Shown piece by piece: positions 59,540 to 64,000 of a DNA stretch of 64,000 nucleotides; the first letter of the stretch is position 1, and every line of letters begins with the position of its first letter. The notes beneath the pieces were generated by a model. The model did not search any database, was not told where the DNA came from, and saw only the letters and a list, made by a program, of their open reading frames with translations. Both the position numbers and the translations under genes were made by a program. Source of the stretch: Ustulina deusta (lineage: Eukaryota; Ascomycota; Sordariomycetes; Xylariales; Xylariaceae); assembly GCA_023159155.1 (NCBI GenBank), contig JAJNNX010000031.1:248001-312000 (forward strand), written 5' to 3'.

Positions 59540-62500
59540 TCAATCAAAACCACTGCCAATTTGACTCGCAAAAGCCGTGCTGACCGACTTCTCGTCATCG
59601 TCAACGCGCCGGCGAAAGCCATTCGTGTAGCCAGGGTAAGCAGAGTTGTCAGCAACATGCTGCCTAAGTCGATCGCTGTGGGCATAGGAAGTTGGTCGCG
59701 CGCGAAGGACGTCCAACCCGGCTCCTAGGCTCGCGCCACCTTGTCCAACGCCCTTGCCGCCGATAACACTCGAGGTGGTGTCGGTATACTCCGAAGTGGC
59801 AACACTCTCACCAGCAACACTTTCGGTGCCGCGACCGCGACCCTTGTTGCCCATCCGTCCATTTGATGCGGGATTAAAGCCGGGGAGACCAGGCCATTGC
59901 TCAGGGTTGAAGTTGGAGAACATAGGTGGGAAAGCCGTATTACCCAGGCCAGCACCACCAAGAGCAGAGCTGTGGATACTGGAAACATCGTCAGGGATGT
60001 AAGAAACCATTGAACTAGACTCCAAGTCGTGATGCCGATGCTGTCCATGATGCGCGGTGTAATTATTGCTTGCACGGCCGTTTGAGTAGCTATTAGAACC
60101 ATACGAAGACTGCTGGGCACGCTGACGAAAGGTGTTCTTGGGGCGACTGAATTGAAGGAGCGATGTCTGGAGATTGGTCAACGGTCCCTCGACCAGGCAT
60201 TTGCGTTCCTTGAAATGAACAAGGAGATTGTGCCAGAGGTCATGCTTAGACAGAACCTTGGGGTTGCCAATAATGACAACACCGAACTTGGCACGGGTGA
60301 GAGCAACGTTCAATCGTCGGGGATCCGACAGGAAGCCGATACCTTGGTTATCGTTAGACCGAACGCAAGACAAGACAATAAAGTCCTTTTCACGGCCTTG
60401 GAACGCATCGACTGACGCGACCTCAACTTCTTTATAAGATTCTTTCTTGAAGGTGCCTGTGTTTTGCATTGTCGTGACAATGTAACTTCGTTGACCCTCA
60501 TACGGAGTGATGACACCAATATCACTAGGTCGTACCCCAGCCTTGAAGAAACGGGTCACGATCTTTTCAACATTAGACGCTTCTGTTCGATTGAGGTAGG
60601 ACGTGCCCGACGCAGAAATCTCTTCATTGCCCAGATTGGACCAAAACATCATGGGCATCTCAGCCACGGGCCAGGGGAAATCTACATCCTTGCGAATTCG
60701 ACTGGGAGCTGAGACGCCATTCTGCAAAGATCCCTCATAGAACATATTTGATGGGAATTCCGAAAGGCAGGGATGCATACGGTACTGGATATTGAGCCGA
60801 ATAGGGGTAAAACCTAGTCTTACCAAACGCTCAAAGAGCGACTGGTTCAGACCAGCCTTGGCTGCTTTCTTGTTCATGATAACGGGCCCTAATTGCTTGT
60901 GGTCTCCAACGAGAACGACCTGCTTGCAGCCGAGAACGAGAGGAATCATGCACTCCGGCTCGGCGGACTGAGTAGATTCATCAATGAGAACATTGCGGAA
61001 CTTGATTTTTGCGAGGCGCGGGTCTCCGGCGCCAACGCAGGTACAACATACGACGTCAGCATTGCCGAGTATTTCGCGTTCAGCAGCTCGAGTTAGCTGC
61101 TTGAACTTTTTCTCGTCTTGGCTTGATAATTCTCCGTACTCCCCTTTCAGCTGAGACAGCTTCATCAGCTCCGGATTGCTGTCAAGCATACGGACCTGCT
61201 CATGAAGAGCCAGAAAGCTGACGGACGATTCTACATCCTCACGGGACTTGGCAGTCAATCGAACAACTTTGAGACCCGTGAGATTAATACGTTCACAAAG
61301 CTGATCTACAGCAACGTTCGAAGGGGCGCAAACGAGAACTTGCCCATTGTCTTGCTTCGCAAGGTGATAGATAATAGTGGCAGAGGTTACAGTCTTGCCA
61401 GTTCCCGGAGGGCCCTGAATGAGGCTCAGAGGAGTGCTGAGAACAGCCTTGATGGCACTAATCTGGCTACCATTCAGCTCTGGAAGACCCGGAGCGCTGA
61501 ACTTCTTAGGTAGCGTAGTCTTCATGGGTCCAGCGGCAACTTCGTGGCCAAGGAGCTTGTGGAAAATATAACCGGAAACGCTCAACTCGTCTACTGCAAA
61601 ATTCCTCATGGCGACTTGCATGCGATCATACGAGGTGGCCTTCCAGACGTAGTCAGCTGAAAAGTTGTGGGTGCATTCGGTCGGGACAGATTTATCATTG
61701 CCGGTTTTTCGTAATTCCAGAGACACCTCATCAGACTGGTTGTTCGGGATTTTGATGACATATCCAACACCCTCCCAAGGAGGACGTAGTTCTCCCTTGT
61801 ACTTAAGCCGCATTTCGTCGCCGACTGCCAATTTCACATCGCCGGATTCCAACTTGGGGAAAGTAAAACTCGCCACGTGCTTGTAGTTGAGACCTACATC
61901 CCATCGAACAATCAAGCCGTCCTCAGACTGGGCCTCTTTAAGTTTCTTGTCGTAATCAGATTCCATCTTGACTAAGGGGCCGAATATATTCTGGTACTGA
62001 TAGGGATCTTCGTACTTCAGGAGGACGGGGAGGGGATCATCGTCGATACTAGCGGCCTTTTCCAGGTCTGCCACGGTAGCATTGGCGTCGTCCTTCCACA
62101 TCTCTTCTAGCTTGGCAATCTGTGGAGGGGCAAGGTGTCTAGCACGGAGCTGCTCGGCGTCAGTGGGCGCAGAAACAAGCCAGCTCAGGAAGGCACGATC
62201 TTCGATAAGAGGCTGCCATCTAGAGATATCCCAGCTCATATCCTTGGACGATGGAGTGGCGGCACACGGCTGGCGACATAGGAGAACGACAACAGTATCA
62301 GATTTCGCAGGGATAAACCCAAGAAGGAAGACATTCTTGGTACCACAGTTGTAGCACTCGAGAGTGGTATCACCGAGGGCGGATTGAGGGTGAAGCTGAA
62401 CTTCTTTGTGGCGAGCTCGAACGAGGTGGTTGACAATGTGAGAGGAGCTGGCGTTGCCTCGTGCACTGCAGAACCACTTGTTGCAGGCAAGACACTTGAC

Positions 62501-62827
62501 GACAGAGCTTGGCGAGTGGATGCCACAATACGCGCAAGCATGAGGAGGAAGCGCCTTGTCCTCTTCGGGGGTCTGCAAGGCGAGGCCCTTCAAAGCATCG
62601 ATGGGAGCACTAGTCATGCTCTCGTTGTCATCGTCGTCGAAGGCTTCGGTCTCATTGTTGTCGTCGTCATTCTGGCGCCTCGCACCGCCCAGGCCACCTC
62701 GGCCATTGTACTTGCCGAAGAGCAGGCTCTCGTCGGGGTCGAGGGTAGAGATGTCATCTTCGCCAGCGTTAATGGTAGTAGCGGAATTAGAGACGAGGTG
62801 GTTGCCGAGATGGGTGAAGGCGTCCAT
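59540..62827 (-). CDS. UPF1: ATP-dependent RNA helicase UPF1 (nonsense-mediated decay)
   Basis: A 1095-aa single-exon gene. Residues 97-210 are the Cys/His-rich UPF2-binding domain ([61 protein letters not shown]). The helicase core has Walker [19 protein letters not shown] (about residue 470), Walker [84 protein letters not shown] and [20 protein letters not shown]. The N-terminal 95 residues are acidic and disordered. The C-terminal tail is Gly/Ser-rich and ends [12 protein letters not shown]1 drives translation-coupled mRNA decay in the cytoplasm. Complete and intact. Confidence 0.98.
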   Translation of the reverse strand: MDAFTHLGNHLVSNSATTINAGEDDISTLDPDESLLFGKYNGRGGLGGARRQNDDDNNETEAFDDDDNESMTSAPIDALKGLALQTPEEDKALPPHACAYCGIHSPSSVVKCLACNKWFCSARGNASSSHIVNHLVRARHKEVQLHPQSALGDTTLECYNCGTKNVFLLGFIPAKSDTVVVLLCRQPCAATPSSKDMSWDISRWQPLIEDRAFLSWLVSAPTDAEQLRARHLAPPQIAKLEEMWKDDANATVADLEKAASIDDDPLPVLLKYEDPYQYQNIFGPLVKMESDYDKKLKEAQSEDGLIVRWDVGLNYKHVASFTFPKLESGDVKLAVGDEMRLKYKGELRPPWEGVGYVIKIPNNQSDEVSLELRKTGNDKSVPTECTHNFSADYVWKATSYDRMQVAMRNFAVDELSVSGYIFHKLLGHEVAAGPMKTTLPKKFSAPGLPELNGSQISAIKAVLSTPLSLIQGPPGTGKTVTSATIIYHLAKQDNGQVLVCAPSNVAVDQLCERINLTGLKVVRLTAKSREDVESSVSFLALHEQVRMLDSNPELMKLSQLKGEYGELSSQDEKKFKQLTRAAEREILGNADVVCCTCVGAGDPRLAKIKFRNVLIDESTQSAEPECMIPLVLGCKQVVLVGDHKQLGPVIMNKKAAKAGLNQSLFERLVRLGFTPIRLNIQYRMHPCLSEFPSNMFYEGSLQNGVSAPSRIRKDVDFPWPVAEMPMMFWSNLGNEEISASGTSYLNRTEASNVEKIVTRFFKAGVRPSDIGVITPYEGQRSYIVTTMQNTGTFKKESYKEVEVASVDAFQGREKDFIVLSCVRSNDNQGIGFLSDPRRLNVALTRAKFGVVIIGNPKVLSKHDLWHNLLVHFKERKCLVEGPLTNLQTSLLQFSRPKNTFRQRAQQSSYGSNSYSNGRASNNYTAHHGQHRHHDLESSSMVSYIPDDVSSIHSSALGGAGLGNTAFPPMFSNFNPEQWPGLPGFNPASNGRMGNKGRGRGTESVAGESVATSEYTDTTSSVIGGKGVGQGGASLGAGLDVLRARPTSYAHSDRLRQHVADNSAYPGYTNGFRRRVDDDEKSVSTAFASQIGSGFD

Positions 62828-63855
62828 CGCTCCAGCAGCACAGCCCGGCGACAGGGACTGTCAATTTCGGAGGAAAGGTATGCGGCAGAACGCCCAGCCC
62901 GGGGAGTCGCTGACGGAGGACGGCTCTTGTGGGCGCCAGCAGTCTTGGTTCAGCGCCTAGTGAAAACGTCCGTCACGGGGTCTAGTGCGGGAGTGTTGTG
63001 CGGACGAAGAGGTTGTCGGAATGGAGGCGATAGTGGGTGGCGGCGGGAGTGGGATCTGCTTGCGATTCAACGAAATGAAAAGCACCAGACTGTGCACATC
63101 ATTGACAAGGCAGAACAGATGCAAAGATGGCAGAGCGCTCCAGCGTGCATGAAAGAGATTCAAGCCACGGTGGCGTTGTGTTGAGAAAGGCAGATCACGG
63201 GCAGGGAAGGGAATGATATTCTGATTCACACGACGAGGTGGGCGTGGGCCGAAGGAAACTTTGGGGTCTCTTAGGTTAAGTAGGTAGGTTCCATGTGTTT
63301 GCGATTCCGCAGTTCGTCGCAATTCAGAGTTGCACCACTACAATAGAGGCAATCTTTTTCGGCCATGGCCGCGAGATAGGCCTCCCACACGCTAGTAGGC
63401 CACTACAGCCCACCTGCTGTAACCTGTGCTTGTGCGCCGGCCACTGGCTAGGCAGAGGGATCTCTAGGTTGCTGCAGCCCGCAGCCGGCTAGGCAAGGTG
63501 GGTCCGACCCAACCAAGTTCTCGGTATCTCCAGCCGATAAGCCTTGCCCCGCCAAAATTTCTCGAACTCTATCTAGAATTTCTAGATAAAGTTGGTGTTG
63601 ACATTTGAGTCTGCATCACATGTTATCTACTGAAGTACGTAGTATCTACTATCGAATCGCGTATGCCAACACTGAACACCATTCGCGAAAAGATTCGCCC
63701 TCGACATTGTCCTCCTTGTAGAACCATTCAATTAGGCCACGGCCATCAATCGTATCGCAGTTCTCGAAAAACTCCAGGTTTACCTACGTTAACCTTGTCC
63801 CCCGTTTATACTCCTTCGGAACGATTCGCTCCATATCCCAACCACGGCCGCCGTC
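62828..63855. promoter_or_regulatory. Divergent promoter region between UPF1 and IMP4
   Basis: A 1.0-kb spacer with promoters of two divergent housekeeping genes. The ORFs in it (62556-62960, 62957-63322, 63295-63492) lie partly antisense to UPF1 and have no motif. GTTAAGTAGGTAGG at 63275-63290 is one of the dispersed TAGGTA motifs. Confidence 0.5.
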
Positions 63856-64000
63856 ATGATTCGCAAGAATGCTCGTGCGAGGAGAGATTTCCTTTACCGA
63901 AAAGCCATCCTTCTACAAAATGCCGAGGTGTCCGAACGCAGATCCAAGTTGCGCGCCGCGCTCGCTAGTGGCCGTCCACTCGATCCTAGCATCGCGAATG
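63856..64000 (+). CDS. IMP4: U3 snoRNP component IMP4, 5' end only (continues off right edge)
   Basis: The start ATG at 63856-63858 opens MIRKNARARRDFLYRKAILL, matching the conserved IMP4 N-terminus, then NAEVSERRSKLRAALASG and PLDPSIAN at the edge. Only 48 residues are visible; the Brix domain would lie beyond. IMP4 is needed for pre-18S rRNA processing in the nucleolus. The frame differs from a longer overlapping ORF beginning at 63661, which is chance. Confidence 0.88.
   Translation, partial: MIRKNARARRDFLYRKAILLQNAEVSERRSKLRAALASGRPLDPSIAN

Noticed and set aside
62384..63184. 266-codon plus ORF overlapping the UPF1 5' end
   Set aside because: Antisense to the conserved UPF1 Cys/His domain and has no motif.
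63661..63968. 101-codon plus ORF at the right edge
   Set aside because: Overlaps the IMP4 start in another frame; IMP4 N-terminus is recognisable.

Overview
The window is nuclear DNA of a filamentous ascomycete. Genes are split by many short introns (about 45-220 nt) with GT donors, CTAAC/CTRAY-like branch sites and AG acceptors. Recognisable families are fungal: a highly reducing polyketide synthase, an Egh16-like secreted protein, a rhodopsin-domain (SAT4/PTH11-like) membrane protein, an Hmp1-type CsbD-like protein, and NFS1, Rvs167, UPF1 and IMP4. Egh16-like and PTH11-like genes together suggest Pezizomycotina, probably Sordariomycetes; this is inference, not an identification.

Left, 1-14 kb, accessory region. 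The minus-strand 5' part of an HR-PKS (KS-AT-DH-shortened MT) runs off the left edge. It faces a decayed short-chain dehydrogenase (SDR) across an AT-rich spacer. Next come a secreted BBE-like FAD oxidase (-) and a seven-helix rhodopsin-domain protein (+) sharing a divergent promoter, then a single-pass membrane protein (-) carrying one in-frame TAG. PKS, SDR and FAD oxidase look like the edge of a biosynthetic cluster whose SDR is dead and whose PKS may carry a one-base splice-site shift.

Middle, 14.5-33.2 kb, mixed region: a secreted M14-like carboxypeptidase (-), proline-biosynthesis PRO2 (+), a tRNA-like Pol III unit, a TPMT-family methyltransferase (-), an Egh16-like secreted protein (-), a 746-aa DUF4238 protein (+), a second SDR relic, a Sam35/metaxin-like mitochondrial import subunit (-), and a small 87-aa unknown protein (+).

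33.2-50.8 kb is gene-poor. It has an 8.4-kb stretch with no gene I can defend, an ADGF-type adenosine deaminase (+), an NmrA-like oxidoreductase (-), and long spacers rich in TAGGTA/TACCTA motifs, homopolymer runs and short tandem repeats.

Right, 50.8-64 kb, core housekeeping block: Hmp1-like CsbD protein (-), NFS1 cysteine desulfurase (-), Rvs167-type BAR-SH3 protein (+), UPF1 helicase (-, one exon) and the first 145 nt of IMP4 (+), which continues past the right edge.

Exon joins were worked out by hand. For every complete multi-exon gene listed the exon lengths sum to a multiple of three. The two exceptions to an uninterrupted frame are the PKS at its second intron and the single-pass membrane protein with the TAG. 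I did not find a convincing new multi-gene system; the most interesting signals are the state of the PKS/SDR locus, the premature TAG, the tRNA-like unit and the fast-decaying, gene-poor middle.
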